Part shown: piece after piece, positions 7,196 to 17,722 of the stretch
How the letters are laid out: every line of letters begins with the position of its first letter
Numbering within the stretch: position 1 is the stretch's first letter
Source of the DNA: an uncultured Collinsella sp.
GTDB taxonomy: Bacteria; Actinomycetota; Coriobacteriia; Coriobacteriales; Coriobacteriaceae
Assembly (NCBI GenBank): GCA_900541725.1
Contig: UQLB01000002.1
Span: 1-64,000 of the forward strand
DNA length: 64,000 nucleotides
Reading direction: 5' to 3'
Made by a program: the position numbers and the translations under genes
Notes under the pieces: model-generated
Database searches by the model: none
The model's input: the letters and a program-made list of their open reading frames with translations, nothing else
Told to the model about the DNA's origin: nothing

Positions 7196-9910
7196 ATGGC
7201 AAAAGTCCGTGTGTCCACCCTGGCCAAAGAGTTCGGCATGACCTCCAAGGAACTGATGGGTCATCTCGCCGATATGAAGATTCCCGCTAAGTCCGCTTCC
7301 TCCACCTTGGAGGACGCCTATGTCGCCATGGTCCGCAAGCAGCTCGCCTCGGTGATCGAGGCCCGCGCTCAGGAAGTCGAGGCCGCCAAGCAGGCCGAGG
7401 AGCAGGCAGCTGCCGCCGAGGAGGCCGCTCGCGCCGCTGAGGCCGAGCGCGAGCGCATCGCCGCCGAGAAGGCCCGCGAGGAGGAGCGCCGCCAGTTTGC
7501 CGCAGCCCAGGCTGCCGAGGAGGCTGCCCGCGCCGAGGCCGAGGCCAAGAAGAAGGCCGAGCAGGAGCGCCTTGCCCGCGAGAAGGAGGAGGCTGCCCGC
7601 GAGGCCCAGCGCCGCGCCGTTCCCGCTTCCGACTCCGGTTCGCGCTTCCGTTCGCTGCTCGACCAGATCGCCGCACAGGAGACCGTGCTCAAGGAGAAGA
7701 AAGACGCCGAGGACAAGGCCAAGGCCGAGCGCGCCGCCGAGCGCGGTAACCGTCGTGGCGGCAACAACGACCGCCGCGGTGGCCGTCGTAACGATCGCAA
7801 CGCTTCCGACAACAACTCCGAGCGCAACGCCTCCGAGAGCCGTCCGCACAGCCATCGCACCAACGCCAGCAACAACGTCGCTGCTGGCATGGACTTCCCC
7901 AACCCCGACAAGCAGGGCAAGGGCAAGAAACGCAAGGGCGGTCACAACAACGAAGAGGACCACTACAGCCGCATGGCTCGCGAGGCCGAGGAGTACAGCC
8001 GCGAGAAGGTGCTCGAGGAGGCTCGTGCTGCCGTCGAGGAGGCCTCTCGCGAGTCCACCGGTCGCCGCAAGAAGCGCAAGGAGAAGCGCGAGCGCGAGGC
8101 TGCCAAGGCTCAGGAGGAGCGCAAGATAGAGGAGGCGCTGGCCCAGGGCGTGAACCCCGAGGACCTCGACGCCATCAAGGTCTCCCAGGGCGTTACCGTC
8201 CAGGAGCTTGCCGAGGCGCTCGACGTTCCGGCCAACGACATCATCAAGCGCCTGTTCCTGCTGGGCACGCCGCTTACCATGACGCAGTCCATGTCCGACG
8301 ACCTCGTCGAGCTCGTTGCCGACGACCTGGGCCGTCAGATCAAGATCATCACTCCCGAGGAGGAGAACACCTTCTCGTTCTACGACGATCCCGCCGACCT
8401 TAAGCCCCGCGCCCCGGTCGTTACCGTCATGGGCCATGTCGACCACGGCAAGACGTCGCTGCTCGACGCCATCCGTCACACCGGCGTCGCTGCCGGCGAG
8501 GCGGGCGGCATTACTCAGGCCATCGGCGCTTCGCAGGTCATGATCAACGACCGCAAGATCACCTTCATCGATACCCCGGGTCACGCCACCTTTACGGCTA
8601 TGCGTGCCCGTGGTGCCAAGGTGACCGACATCGTCATTCTGATCGTGGCTGCCGACGACGGCGTCATGCCCCAGACCGTCGAGTCGATCAACCACGCCAA
8701 GGCAGCCGGCGTACCCATCGTCGTCGCCGTCAACAAGATCGATAAGCCGGGCGCCAACCCCGACCGTGTGCGTCAGGAACTCACCGAGTACGGCGTCATC
8801 CCCGAGGAGTGGGGCGGACAGAACATGTTCGTCAACATCTCGGCCAAGCAGAAGATCGGTATCGACGACCTTCTGGAGACCGTGCTGCTTCAGGCCGACG
8901 TTCTCGAGCTCAAGGCCAACCCGGACACCTTTGCCTCCGGCAACGTCCTCGAGGCCAAGCTCGACAAGGGCCGCGGCTCGGTCGCTACCGTGCTCGTGAC
9001 CCGCGGTACCCTGCACGTGGGCGATACGCTGGTCGCCGGCCTTACTTACGGCCGCGTCCGCGCCATGCTCGACCCCAAGGGCCGCGCCGTCACCGAGGCT
9101 GGTCCCTCCGACGCCGTCGAGATCCTAGGCCTGCAGTCCGTGCCCAACGCCGGCGACGAGTTCCGCGTGTTCGAGGACGAGCGCGAGGCTCGCGCCCTCG
9201 CCGACGAGCGTTCGCTCAAGGCCCGTATCGAGGAGCAGAGCCGCGTCAAGCACGTCACGCTCGAGAACCTCTTCGAGACCATCGCCGACGCCGAGGTCAA
9301 GGAGCTCAACCTGATCATCAAGGCCGACGTCCAGGGTTCCATCGAGGCCCTTCAGGACTCGCTCGACAAGATGGACCAGTCCGAGGTGCGCATCAACACG
9401 ATCCACTCCGCGGTCGGCGCCATCAACGAGACCGACGTCGTCCTGGCCGACGCCTCCAACGCCATCATCATCGGCTTTGGCGTCCGTCCCGACGGTAAGG
9501 CCCGCTCCGCTGCCGAGCGGGAGGGCGTCGAGATCCGTTGCTACGACGTCATCTACAAGTGCCTCGAGGAGCTCGACGCTGCCCGTATCGGCATGCTCAA
9601 GCCCACCGAGGTCGAGGTCTCCACGGGTTCCGCGACCGTCCTGGACACCTTCAAGGTGCCCAAAGTCGGTATCGCCGCCGGTGTCCGCGTCGAGGAGGGC
9701 GAGATCGCCGCGACCGATTCCGTGCGCCTGGTGCGCGACGGCATCGTGGTCTTCAACGGCAAGATCGCCTCGATGCGCCACTACAAGGACGAGGCCAAGA
9801 GCCTCAAGAGCGGCTCCGAGGGCGGCATTGGCCTGGAGAACTTCCAGGACATCAAGCCCGGCGACACCATCGAGGGCTACCGCATCGACCAGGTTGCCCG
9901 TACCGAGTAG
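7196..9910 (+). CDS. infB: Translation initiation factor IF-2
   Basis: GTPase that brings initiator tRNA to the ribosome. The 904 residues comprise an N-terminal IF2N fold (VRVSTLAKEFGMTSKELMGH), a long charged Ala/Glu/Arg-rich region (about 60-300, partly coiled coil, with an RGGNN-rich basic patch), a second IF2N-like domain (VTVQELAEALDVPANDIIK), and the G domain with GHVDHGKT starting at residue 413, DTPGH and NKID. Domains II to IV follow. It sits in the nusA-infB-rbfA order found in most bacteria, with rbfA 11 bp downstream. Confidence 0.97.
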   Translation: MAKVRVSTLAKEFGMTSKELMGHLADMKIPAKSASSTLEDAYVAMVRKQLASVIEARAQEVEAAKQAEEQAAAAEEAARAAEAERERIAAEKAREEERRQFAAAQAAEEAARAEAEAKKKAEQERLAREKEEAAREAQRRAVPASDSGSRFRSLLDQIAAQETVLKEKKDAEDKAKAERAAERGNRRGGNNDRRGGRRNDRNASDNNSERNASESRPHSHRTNASNNVAAGMDFPNPDKQGKGKKRKGGHNNEEDHYSRMAREAEEYSREKVLEEARAAVEEASRESTGRRKKRKEKREREAAKAQEERKIEEALAQGVNPEDLDAIKVSQGVTVQELAEALDVPANDIIKRLFLLGTPLTMTQSMSDDLVELVADDLGRQIKIITPEEENTFSFYDDPADLKPRAPVVTVMGHVDHGKTSLLDAIRHTGVAAGEAGGITQAIGASQVMINDRKITFIDTPGHATFTAMRARGAKVTDIVILIVAADDGVMPQTVESINHAKAAGVPIVVAVNKIDKPGANPDRVRQELTEYGVIPEEWGGQNMFVNISAKQKIGIDDLLETVLLQADVLELKANPDTFASGNVLEAKLDKGRGSVATVLVTRGTLHVGDTLVAGLTYGRVRAMLDPKGRAVTEAGPSDAVEILGLQSVPNAGDEFRVFEDEREARALADERSLKARIEEQSRVKHVTLENLFETIADAEVKELNLIIKADVQGSIEALQDSLDKMDQSEVRINTIHSAVGAINETDVVLADASNAIIIGFGVRPDGKARSAAEREGVEIRCYDVIYKCLEELDAARIGMLKPTEVEVSTGSATVLDTFKVPKVGIAAGVRVEEGEIAATDSVRLVRDGIVVFNGKIASMRHYKDEAKSLKSGSEGGIGLENFQDIKPGDTIEGYRIDQVARTE

Positions 9911-9921
9911 GGGGTAGCGCT

Positions 9922-10332
9922 ATGAAGCAAACGCAGGCAACCCGCCGTCTGGGCGAGCAGCTTCGCGAGAAGCTCGGTTATATCCTGCTCTTTGAGGTTT
10001 CCGATCCGCGTCTCGACCTGGTCACCCTGACCGCGGTCGAGGTCGCGGTGGACCGTTCGTTCGCGCGCGTGTACGTGTCGTGCGATGCGAGCCGCTACGA
10101 CGAGGTCATGGAGGCGCTCGCCAGCGCCAAGGGCCGTATTCGCAGTCTGTTGGCTCGCTCGCTCGATTGGCGTGTTACGCCCGAGCTCGATTTTCACATT
10201 GATCGCTCGACTGATGAGGCCGAGCGCATCACGCGTGCGCTGGAAAACGTTCCCGCCACGCTCGCGATCGAAAAGGACGAGGACGGCTATCCCATAGCGG
10301 ATGCCGCCCAGGAGGCAGCTTTAGATGACTAA
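9922..10332 (+). CDS. rbfA: Ribosome-binding factor A
   Basis: Late 30S maturation factor. The 136 residues form one KH-like domain; recognisable are the family patterns EVSDPRLDLVTLTAVEVAVD and ARVYVS. The ATG at 9922 is close to the infB stop. It overlaps the next gene by 8 bp, indicating translational coupling. Confidence 0.92.
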   Translation: MKQTQATRRLGEQLREKLGYILLFEVSDPRLDLVTLTAVEVAVDRSFARVYVSCDASRYDEVMEALASAKGRIRSLLARSLDWRVTPELDFHIDRSTDEAERITRALENVPATLAIEKDEDGYPIADAAQEAALDD

Positions 10333-11368
10333 TTCCGCCGACCTCGCCTCGTGCGAGTCTGCAGATATTCAGCGACGCATCCTCGAGCTCATCGAGGGTG
10401 CGTCCTCCATTGCGATTTCGGGACATACTTCTCCCGATGGCGACGCCTTGGGCTCCGTATTGGGTCTGGGCCTTTCGCTCATGAAGTTTTTCCCCAACAA
10501 GGACATTGCGCTGCTGCTGGCAGACGATGACCCGGTTCCGCGTATCTACCGCTTTATGGAAGGCTCCGATCGCCTGGTGCCGGCATCTGCGTACGCCGGC
10601 AATCCTGACCTGTTCATCTCGGTGGACGTACCGGTCGTCGAGCGCCTCAATAATTCTGCCGAGGTGCTTCGTCGCTCCAAGCATGTGGTGTGCTTCGATC
10701 ATCATCCGGCGCGCGAGGAGTTTGCCGAGCTCAGTCTGAGGCGCGTCGAAGCTGCAGCCTGCGCTATGATCATCGACCGCTTCTTGGACAATTGTGGCAT
10801 TGTCGCACGTGATGGCGTTGCGACCTGTCTGCTGTGTGGCTTGGTTACCGATACCGGTCGTTTCCAGTACCAAAACGCCGATGCCGCCGCATTCCATGCG
10901 GCCTCGCGTCTGGTTGCCCACGGTGCCGACCCGGCTCGTGTCGCACTCGAGGTCTATCAGAGCATGCGCGTCGAGTTTTTGCACCTCAAGTCCATTGTCA
11001 TGGGCCGTATCAAGACGGTCGCGCACGGGCGCGTGGCGTATAGCTATGCCTTCCAGAGCGACCTTGAGGCCTGCGGCGTCACCTCGGATGAATGTGACGG
11101 TCTGGTCGATGTGGTGCGTTCGGTGATGGGCGTCGAGGTCTGCATGTTCTTAAAGGGCATTGAGGGCGATACCAAGGTGCGCGGCAACCTGCGCTCCAAG
11201 GGTGACCTCGATGTGTCCGAGATCGCTGCCAACTTTGGCGGTGGCGGGCATCATGCCGCCGCCGGCTTTTCCAACAACGGAACGATTCGCGAGACGCTCG
11301 CCGTGGCACTTCCCATGCTGGCCGAGCTGGTGGGGGAGGATCCCGCTTCGGTGACCGTCGAGCTTTAA
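10325..11368 (+). CDS. nrnA: DHH/DHHA1 phosphoesterase (NrnA-type nanoRNase / pAp phosphatase)
   Basis: Family members degrade 2-5 nt RNAs and dephosphorylate pAp. The 347 residues have the DHH-superfamily motifs I (GHTSPDGDALGS), III (CFDHHPA) and IV-like (VTDTGRF), and the DHHA1 substrate-binding motif GGGHHAAAGF near the end. Placement between rbfA and truB is typical of Gram-positive and many other bacteria. Overlap with rbfA implies the same operon. The exact substrate cannot be read from sequence. Confidence 0.9.
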   Translation: MTNSADLASCESADIQRRILELIEGASSIAISGHTSPDGDALGSVLGLGLSLMKFFPNKDIALLLADDDPVPRIYRFMEGSDRLVPASAYAGNPDLFISVDVPVVERLNNSAEVLRRSKHVVCFDHHPAREEFAELSLRRVEAAACAMIIDRFLDNCGIVARDGVATCLLCGLVTDTGRFQYQNADAAAFHAASRLVAHGADPARVALEVYQSMRVEFLHLKSIVMGRIKTVAHGRVAYSYAFQSDLEACGVTSDECDGLVDVVRSVMGVEVCMFLKGIEGDTKVRGNLRSKGDLDVSEIAANFGGGGHHAAAGFSNNGTIRETLAVALPMLAELVGEDPASVTVEL

Positions 11369-11383
11369 CTTTTTGGATGGTAC

Positions 11384-12316
11384 ATGGCTCGTCGTACGCC
11401 TTCTCAACTGAATATGCTGCTCGCCGTCGATAAGCCGGTGGGCTGCACGTCCCACGATGTGGTCTCGCAATGCCGACGCGCCCTCCATGAGCGGCGCGTC
11501 GGCCATGCCGGCACGCTCGACCCCATGGCATCCGGCGTCATGGTGGTGGGCGTGGGCCAGGCTACTCGTCTGCTGGGCATGCTAACCCTCGATACCAAAA
11601 GCTATGTCGCCGACATCTCGTTTGGCGCCGAGACCAATACCGATGATGCGGAGGGCGAGGCGGTCCGCACGGTGGCTGTTGCCAACGAGCTCCGCGATCC
11701 TGCCTATGCTCGTGAGCGCTTGGCCGCCATGCTGGGCCCGCAGATGCAGGTGCCGCCGGCGTTTTCTGCTATCTCGGTCAATGGCGTTCGCGCCTACAAG
11801 TCTGCTCGCGAGGGCAATGCGGTGGACCTACCTCCGCGCCCCGTCGAGGTCTATGCCGCCGACATGATCGCCGTGGGCGGCGAAGGTGATACGTGTGTGT
11901 GGACCGTGGCGTTCTCGGTGAGCAAGGGCACCTATATCCGTGCGCTCGCTCGCGACCTGGGCCACGCTTGCGATAGCGCCGCGCATATTTCCGCGCTGCG
12001 CCGCACGGCTTCCGGTGTTGTTTCCATTGGCGCTTGTCATGCGGTCGAGGAGCTTTCTCCCGAGTCCGCGGCTGGCTTTGCCCTGGATCCCATTGCGGCC
12101 CTGGGCGCCACACGTGTTGACTTGCCGGGCAATCTTGCCGACGACCTGCTCTGCGGCCGACGCATTCCCGTTGAGCGTGCGCTTGCCGATTTCGATTCCT
12201 CGAAGGCGCCGTTTGCGTTGGTGCTCGATGGGGGACTCAAGGCGCTCGCCCGCATTGAGGGCGGCCGCTTTGTCATGGAGCACGTGTTTCCGCAGGCAAT
12301 CGGCGGTGTTCGATGA
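11384..12316 (+). CDS. truB: tRNA pseudouridine-55 synthase
   Basis: Makes Psi55 in the T-loop of tRNAs. The 310 residues begin with the family's LLAVDKPVGCTSHDVV; the catalytic aspartate lies in GHAGTLDPMASG. The substrate-binding region QVPPAFSAISVNGVRAYK and the segment GTYIRALARDLG follow. The C-terminal extension resembles a PUA-like tail. Its stop overlaps the ribF start. Confidence 0.95.
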   Translation: MARRTPSQLNMLLAVDKPVGCTSHDVVSQCRRALHERRVGHAGTLDPMASGVMVVGVGQATRLLGMLTLDTKSYVADISFGAETNTDDAEGEAVRTVAVANELRDPAYARERLAAMLGPQMQVPPAFSAISVNGVRAYKSAREGNAVDLPPRPVEVYAADMIAVGGEGDTCVWTVAFSVSKGTYIRALARDLGHACDSAAHISALRRTASGVVSIGACHAVEELSPESAAGFALDPIAALGATRVDLPGNLADDLLCGRRIPVERALADFDSSKAPFALVLDGGLKALARIEGGRFVMEHVFPQAIGGVR

Positions 12317-13320
12317 TGTTGTCCGTTCGCGAGCTCGCGCGTATCTTTTTCGCGGGCGAGTCGGACGAGGCTCGCATCGTTGCTGCCGATGTGTTTGATA
12401 AGTGTGAGCACCTGGGTGCCGCATCGATTGCCATCGGCGTGTTCGACGGCGTTCACCGTGGACACCAGGAGCTCATTGCGGCGCTTGTCCGTGATGCCCG
12501 TGCCCATGGCTGCAAGGCGGTCGTAGTTACCTTCGATCCCGACCCGGACGTCGTGGTGAGCCCTTCGCCCGCTCAAAAATTGATGACGACGGCCGACCGT
12601 CTGCATGCCCTGGCTCAAACTGGGGTCGATGCGGTGGTGGCCGTTCCCTTTACGCCTGAGGTTGCGGCGCTTGACCATGTTGCTTTTCTCTCGCTGGTGT
12701 CGCGTCTGGTCGACATTCGATCGATTCGCGTTGGCAGCGACTTTAGGCTGGGTCGTGGCGGTGCTTCTGGTGTTGACGAGATGCGCGCCTGGGGTGCCGA
12801 GCGCGGCGTTGACGTATACGGGCACGACTTGCTTTGCGAGGGCGGTGAGGCCATTTGCGCCACCCGCATTCGTCATGAGCTGGGACAGGGCCATGTGGAG
12901 CTTGCTGCTGGGTTACTCGGCCGTCCGTATATGGTGCGTGGCGGTGTTATTCGCGGCCGTCACGAGGGTTCTGGCATGGGCTTTCCCACGGCAAACTTGC
13001 AGGTTCCCGACGGCATTCAGGTGCCAGCCGATGGCGTGTATGAGGGTCTGGTGCTGGTCGATGACACCGCGTGGCCCGCTGCTGTGAACGTCGGCCTGCC
13101 GCCAACGTATGCTGACGATGCGGCATCTGCGCATCTCGAGGCTAATTTAATTGGTTATACGGGCGACCTGTACGGCGCTTCCGTTTCGCTGGCGTTTACG
13201 CGCTGGCTGCGTCCCTCGCGTGTGTTCGATTCGCTGGATGAGTTGATCGCGACCGTCGAGGGTAATATCGAGGATATTCGTCACAACTTGGGCGATCAGG
13301 GGGTGAGCATCCGTGATTAG
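12313..13320 (+). CDS. ribF: Bifunctional riboflavin kinase / FAD synthetase
   Basis: Makes FMN then FAD from riboflavin. The 335 residues have an N-terminal nucleotidyltransferase domain with GVFDGVHRGHQ and the TRIRHELGQG-type region, and a C-terminal flavokinase domain with GMGFPTANL and the NVGLPPTY strand. The first 40 residues before the HxGH-like motif are somewhat longer than usual, so an internal start is conceivable. The ATG overlaps the truB stop by 4 bp; the last 8 bp overlap dnaG. Confidence 0.95.
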   Translation: MMLSVRELARIFFAGESDEARIVAADVFDKCEHLGAASIAIGVFDGVHRGHQELIAALVRDARAHGCKAVVVTFDPDPDVVVSPSPAQKLMTTADRLHALAQTGVDAVVAVPFTPEVAALDHVAFLSLVSRLVDIRSIRVGSDFRLGRGGASGVDEMRAWGAERGVDVYGHDLLCEGGEAICATRIRHELGQGHVELAAGLLGRPYMVRGGVIRGRHEGSGMGFPTANLQVPDGIQVPADGVYEGLVLVDDTAWPAAVNVGLPPTYADDAASAHLEANLIGYTGDLYGASVSLAFTRWLRPSRVFDSLDELIATVEGNIEDIRHNLGDQGVSIRD

Positions 13321-15421
13321 CGATGAGGAAAAAGACCAGGTACGCGCTGCGTCTGACCTGGTTGCCATCGTGCAGGAAACGGTCGAGCTCAAGCCTCGCG
13401 GCCATGAGTTTTGGGGATGCTGCCCCTTCCATGGCGAGAAGACGCCGTCCTTCCACATTATCCCCGCCACGCAGGTGTGGCATTGCTTTGGTTGCGGCGA
13501 GGGTGGCGACGTTTTCACGTATATCATGAAGCGCGAGAACCTGAGCTTTCCCGAGTCAATCCGTTACTTGGCCGATCGCGCGGGTATTGAGCTGCATGAC
13601 ACCGGAGATCGCCGCGAGCGCGGCACCAAACGTGCCCGCATCTACGATCTGTGCGCCGAGACCGCCCAGTTCTACCACACCATGCTCATGCGCGGTAAGG
13701 ACGGCCGTCCGCGCGAGTACTTTGCCAGCCGCGGCATGGGCGGCGACGTCTGCCGCCGCTACTGCCTGGGCTTTGCACCGGGCCGTAACGCGCTGGTGTC
13801 GCACCTGTCCCAGGCGGGTTTTACCCCGCAGGAGATGATCGACGCCAACGTTGCCGTGAGTCGCGGGCGCGGGCAGCTTGCCGACCGCTTTTACGACCGC
13901 GTGATGTTCCCCATCTTTGACGAGCAGGGTCACAACATTGCCTTTGGCGGTCGCATTATGGGCGACGGCCAGCCTAAGTATCTCAACACCGCCGAGACGA
14001 GCGTGTTTCATAAAAAGCGAAACCTCTACGGCTTTAATTGGGCCAAGGAGTTTATCGTCGCGCAGGATACCGCCATCGTGGTAGAGGGCTATACCGATTG
14101 CATCGCCTGCTGGGAGGCGGGGATTAAAAACGTTGTCGCCACGCTGGGCACCGCCCTCACGGAGCATCACGTCAAGACGCTCACTCGCTTTGCCAAGCGC
14201 ATCGTGTATATGTTCGACGGCGATGCAGCGGGCCAGAAGGCCGCCCGTCGCGCGATTCAGTTTATCGAGCAGGATTCCATGGACCTGCGCTGCGTGGTGC
14301 TCCCCGACGGCAACGACCCCATGGAGTTCATCACCGCACATGGTGGCGAGGCACTGCAGACGCGCATCGACGCTGCCGAGCCGCTTATGGACTTTGTCTA
14401 CCGTTCGCTGCAGGAGTCGAGTGACATCACCACGCCGGGCGGTCGCGCTAAGGCGCTGGAAGATGCGCTGACGCTTATCTATCCGTTGCGCAACAGCTAT
14501 ATGATCGACACGTACTTTATCCAGATTGCCGATCTGCTGGGTTTGGATCTGGAGACGGTGCGCGCGAGCTCGGGTCGTGTGTTTCGCGATGTCGCCAAGC
14601 GCGAGGATGCGGAACGACGTCGTGAGCAGAACTATGAGCGCCAGCGGGCACAGACTGAGCGGTCCGGTAGCGCGGGCGGTCGGGCGTCGGGTTCTCGCGA
14701 TGCCGGTCGCGGTGCTTGGGCATCGGGCGCGACGCCGCCGGTGTCCGCGCCGGTCGAAGAAGAGCCGTACGACTACGTCCCGCTCGATGCCTACGGCGCC
14801 GCGCCCGTGGAGGTCGTCGACGACCTGCCGCCGATCGATGTGCCTGATGGTATGGGCGCTGTGCCTGTGGCTGACGGTTCGGGCGCACCGGCTGCGGCGG
14901 CGCCGATGGTTCTTACCGATCTTGAACGCAAGTCCTTGGCAGGGGAGCGCGAGCTGTTGACGATGCTCACGAGCTACCCCGACCTGTTCCGCACGTATGC
15001 CGACCGCATCTGCTCCATCGAGTGGGTTGACCCGCGTCACGAGTCCATTGCATGGGCCGTTCTGGCAACGCCGCCGGGAACCGATCCTGCAGCCTGCATG
15101 GATGCGGCGCGCTCAGTGTGTCCCGATGCGGCAACGCTTGTGAGTGCCGGGCGCATCTCCGCGACGAGCAAGCACCCCACCGAGACGAACATCGTGTTTA
15201 TGCTTGATACGCTTGAGCTCTACACCATCAAGCGTCGCATGCGTGCCGCACAGGCCAAGCTGCGCCAGGACCGTTCACTCGATGATGAGGCCCGTCGCGC
15301 GCTAACCATGCAGGCCGCGCAGGATTCGCAGCGTCAGCGCGAACTGCAAAAGTCAATCGGCGGCGTGGCGGACCCGTTCCGTTTGATTGGTCTGGAGGCC
15401 GCAGGCACCGAACAAGCCTAG
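13313..15421 (+). CDS. dnaG: DNA primase
   Basis: Synthesises RNA primers at replication forks. The 702 residues comprise the CHC2 zinc-binding domain (CCPFHGEKTPSF ... HCFGCGEGGD), a catalytic core with TOPRIM motifs (VVEGYTDCIA; MFDGDAAGQKAA), a disordered linker rich in Arg/Gly/Pro/Asp (about 430-525), and a helical DnaB-binding-like C-terminal domain. The length exceeds the usual ~600 because of the linker. GTG start at 13313 overlapping ribF. dnaG just before rpoD is the classical macromolecular-synthesis arrangement, although rpsU is missing here. Confidence 0.96.
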   Translation: MISDEEKDQVRAASDLVAIVQETVELKPRGHEFWGCCPFHGEKTPSFHIIPATQVWHCFGCGEGGDVFTYIMKRENLSFPESIRYLADRAGIELHDTGDRRERGTKRARIYDLCAETAQFYHTMLMRGKDGRPREYFASRGMGGDVCRRYCLGFAPGRNALVSHLSQAGFTPQEMIDANVAVSRGRGQLADRFYDRVMFPIFDEQGHNIAFGGRIMGDGQPKYLNTAETSVFHKKRNLYGFNWAKEFIVAQDTAIVVEGYTDCIACWEAGIKNVVATLGTALTEHHVKTLTRFAKRIVYMFDGDAAGQKAARRAIQFIEQDSMDLRCVVLPDGNDPMEFITAHGGEALQTRIDAAEPLMDFVYRSLQESSDITTPGGRAKALEDALTLIYPLRNSYMIDTYFIQIADLLGLDLETVRASSGRVFRDVAKREDAERRREQNYERQRAQTERSGSAGGRASGSRDAGRGAWASGATPPVSAPVEEEPYDYVPLDAYGAAPVEVVDDLPPIDVPDGMGAVPVADGSGAPAAAAPMVLTDLERKSLAGERELLTMLTSYPDLFRTYADRICSIEWVDPRHESIAWAVLATPPGTDPAACMDAARSVCPDAATLVSAGRISATSKHPTETNIVFMLDTLELYTIKRRMRAAQAKLRQDRSLDDEARRALTMQAAQDSQRQRELQKSIGGVADPFRLIGLEAAGTEQA

Positions 15422-15531
15422 ATGTTGTGGTCAACCAGCGTATTCTCGCCTATATCCAGCCCTCTTTTTGGGTATATACGTCAATGTGTGTGCTAAAGTA
15501 TTGAGTCCTGTGGACTATGAAGGGAGAATCT

Positions 15532-16881
<1,350 letters not shown>

Positions 16882-16892
16882 TCAAGCAAGAG

Positions 16893-16926
16893 GCGCCCTC
16901 AAGCACATCCGCTTGAGGGCGCTTTC
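16893..16926 (+). terminator. rpoD intrinsic terminator
   Basis: Twelve-bp perfect stem GCGCCCTCAAGC / GCTTGAGGGCGC with a 6-nt loop, followed by TTTC. Confidence 0.8.
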
Positions 16927-16930
16927 ATGT

Positions 16931-16984
16931 AGTCGTTGGGGACGTTCTTGAATGACTGGTCGTTTAAGAACGTCCCCAATGACT
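16931..16984. repeat. REP-like palindrome with GGGGACGTTCTT arms
   Basis: A dyad of about 54 bp. The arms AGTCGTTGGGGACGTTCTT (16931-16949) and their imperfect complement (16966-16984) meet at a TGACTGGTCG centre. The core TTGGGGACGTTCTT / AAGAACGTCCCCAA is perfect. It lies between the rpoD terminator and the tRNA promoter and has no T-run. GGGGACGTTCTT arms are, as I remember, common in repeats linked to REP-associated transposases; no transposase is present here. Confidence 0.7.
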
Positions 16985-17011
16985 AGGTCGGAAAATTTCT
17001 TAAAAAAGTTC

Positions 17012-17039
17012 TTGCCCTGAGCTGATTCGTCCGTATAAT
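17012..17039 (+). promoter_or_regulatory. tRNA-Asn promoter
   Basis: TTGCCC (17012-17017), 16 bp, TATAAT (17034-17039), about 30 bp before the mature tRNA 5' end. Confidence 0.7.
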
Positions 17040-17069
17040 AAACTTCGTTGCTTGAGAGCACGCACCTAT

Positions 17070-17144
17070 TCCTCGGTAGCTCAATGGTAGAGCACGCGGC
17101 TGTTAACCGCGCTGTTGTAGGTTCGAGTCCTACCCGGGGAGCCA
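17070..17144 (+). tRNA. tRNA-Asn (anticodon GTT)
   Basis: Complete cloverleaf: acceptor stem TCCTCGG/CCGGGGA (one G-T pair), D-arm with AGCTCAATGGTAGAGC, anticodon loop CTGTTAA giving anticodon GTT, T-arm with GTTCGAGTCC, discriminator G at 17141 and an encoded CCA at 17142-17144. It has its own promoter and terminator. Confidence 0.97.
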
Positions 17145-17150
17145 GGTTGT

Positions 17151-17180
17151 AAAACCCGTCGCTTATGCGGCGGGTTTTTT
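17151..17180 (+). terminator. tRNA-Asn terminator
   Basis: Stem AAACCCGTCGC / GCGGCGGGTTT with a short TTAT loop and a T6 tail. The following stretch to 17338 holds only a possible -10 (TAGAAT, 17277-17282) for the next gene. Confidence 0.85.
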
Positions 17181-17338
17181 CATGCCGCGATCGCTGTTCG
17201 CGAACGTTACCGTATCAACATTTCGTGTCGAGGATGTAATCCCGAGGCCCGCCACCTCAACATGGCGCGGTCGTTGTAGAATATTCCAATGATTGCTCCC
17301 ACGAGATGGTGCCGCGAGCACCAGATAAGGAGATTCTT

Positions 17339-17695
17339 GTGTCTGAGACCATTAACGGCAGCCTGAGCGTCTCGAACGACGTTATTGCCGATATTGCCGG
17401 TTATGCCGCGATGACGTGCTATGGCGTCGTCGGTATGGCCGAACAGCTCCAGGGCGCCGAGAGCGTGCGCCTGCTTGCCGGTCAGCGCCTCCGCAAGGGC
17501 GTGCTTGTCTCCGCCGACGAGAACGGCCTTACGGTCGATCTTCACGTCGTGCTCGAGAACGGCGTCAACATGAAGTCCGTCTGCCACAATCTTTCGAGCT
17601 CCGTTGCCTTTACCCTGCAGGAGATCGCCCAGATCGATCCCGCCAGCCTTAAGATCGGCATCCATATCGACGCGCTCAAGAGCCGTCTGAACTAG
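17339..17695 (+). CDS. Asp23/Gls24 family envelope stress protein (YloU-like)
   Basis: A 118-residue single-domain Asp23/Gls24 protein: ISNDV-like start (LSVSNDVIADIAGYAAMTCYGVVGM), then DLHVVLENGVNMKSVCHNLSSSVAFTLQ. The role in the family is poorly defined (envelope stress; in Firmicutes the yloU gene sits next to the fatty acid kinase gene, as here). GTG start at 17339 behind AAGGAG; the open frame extends 33 bp upstream without a better site. A second family member lies at 63330-63692. Confidence 0.88.
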   Translation: MSETINGSLSVSNDVIADIAGYAAMTCYGVVGMAEQLQGAESVRLLAGQRLRKGVLVSADENGLTVDLHVVLENGVNMKSVCHNLSSSVAFTLQEIAQIDPASLKIGIHIDALKSRLN

Positions 17696-17722
17696 CATCC
17701 GAAAACGGAGATTCAAATACCC

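Noticed and set aside
15517..15531. ATG at 15517 as the rpoD start
   Set aside because: No ribosome binding site precedes it, while GTG 15532 has AGGGAG at 5 nt.
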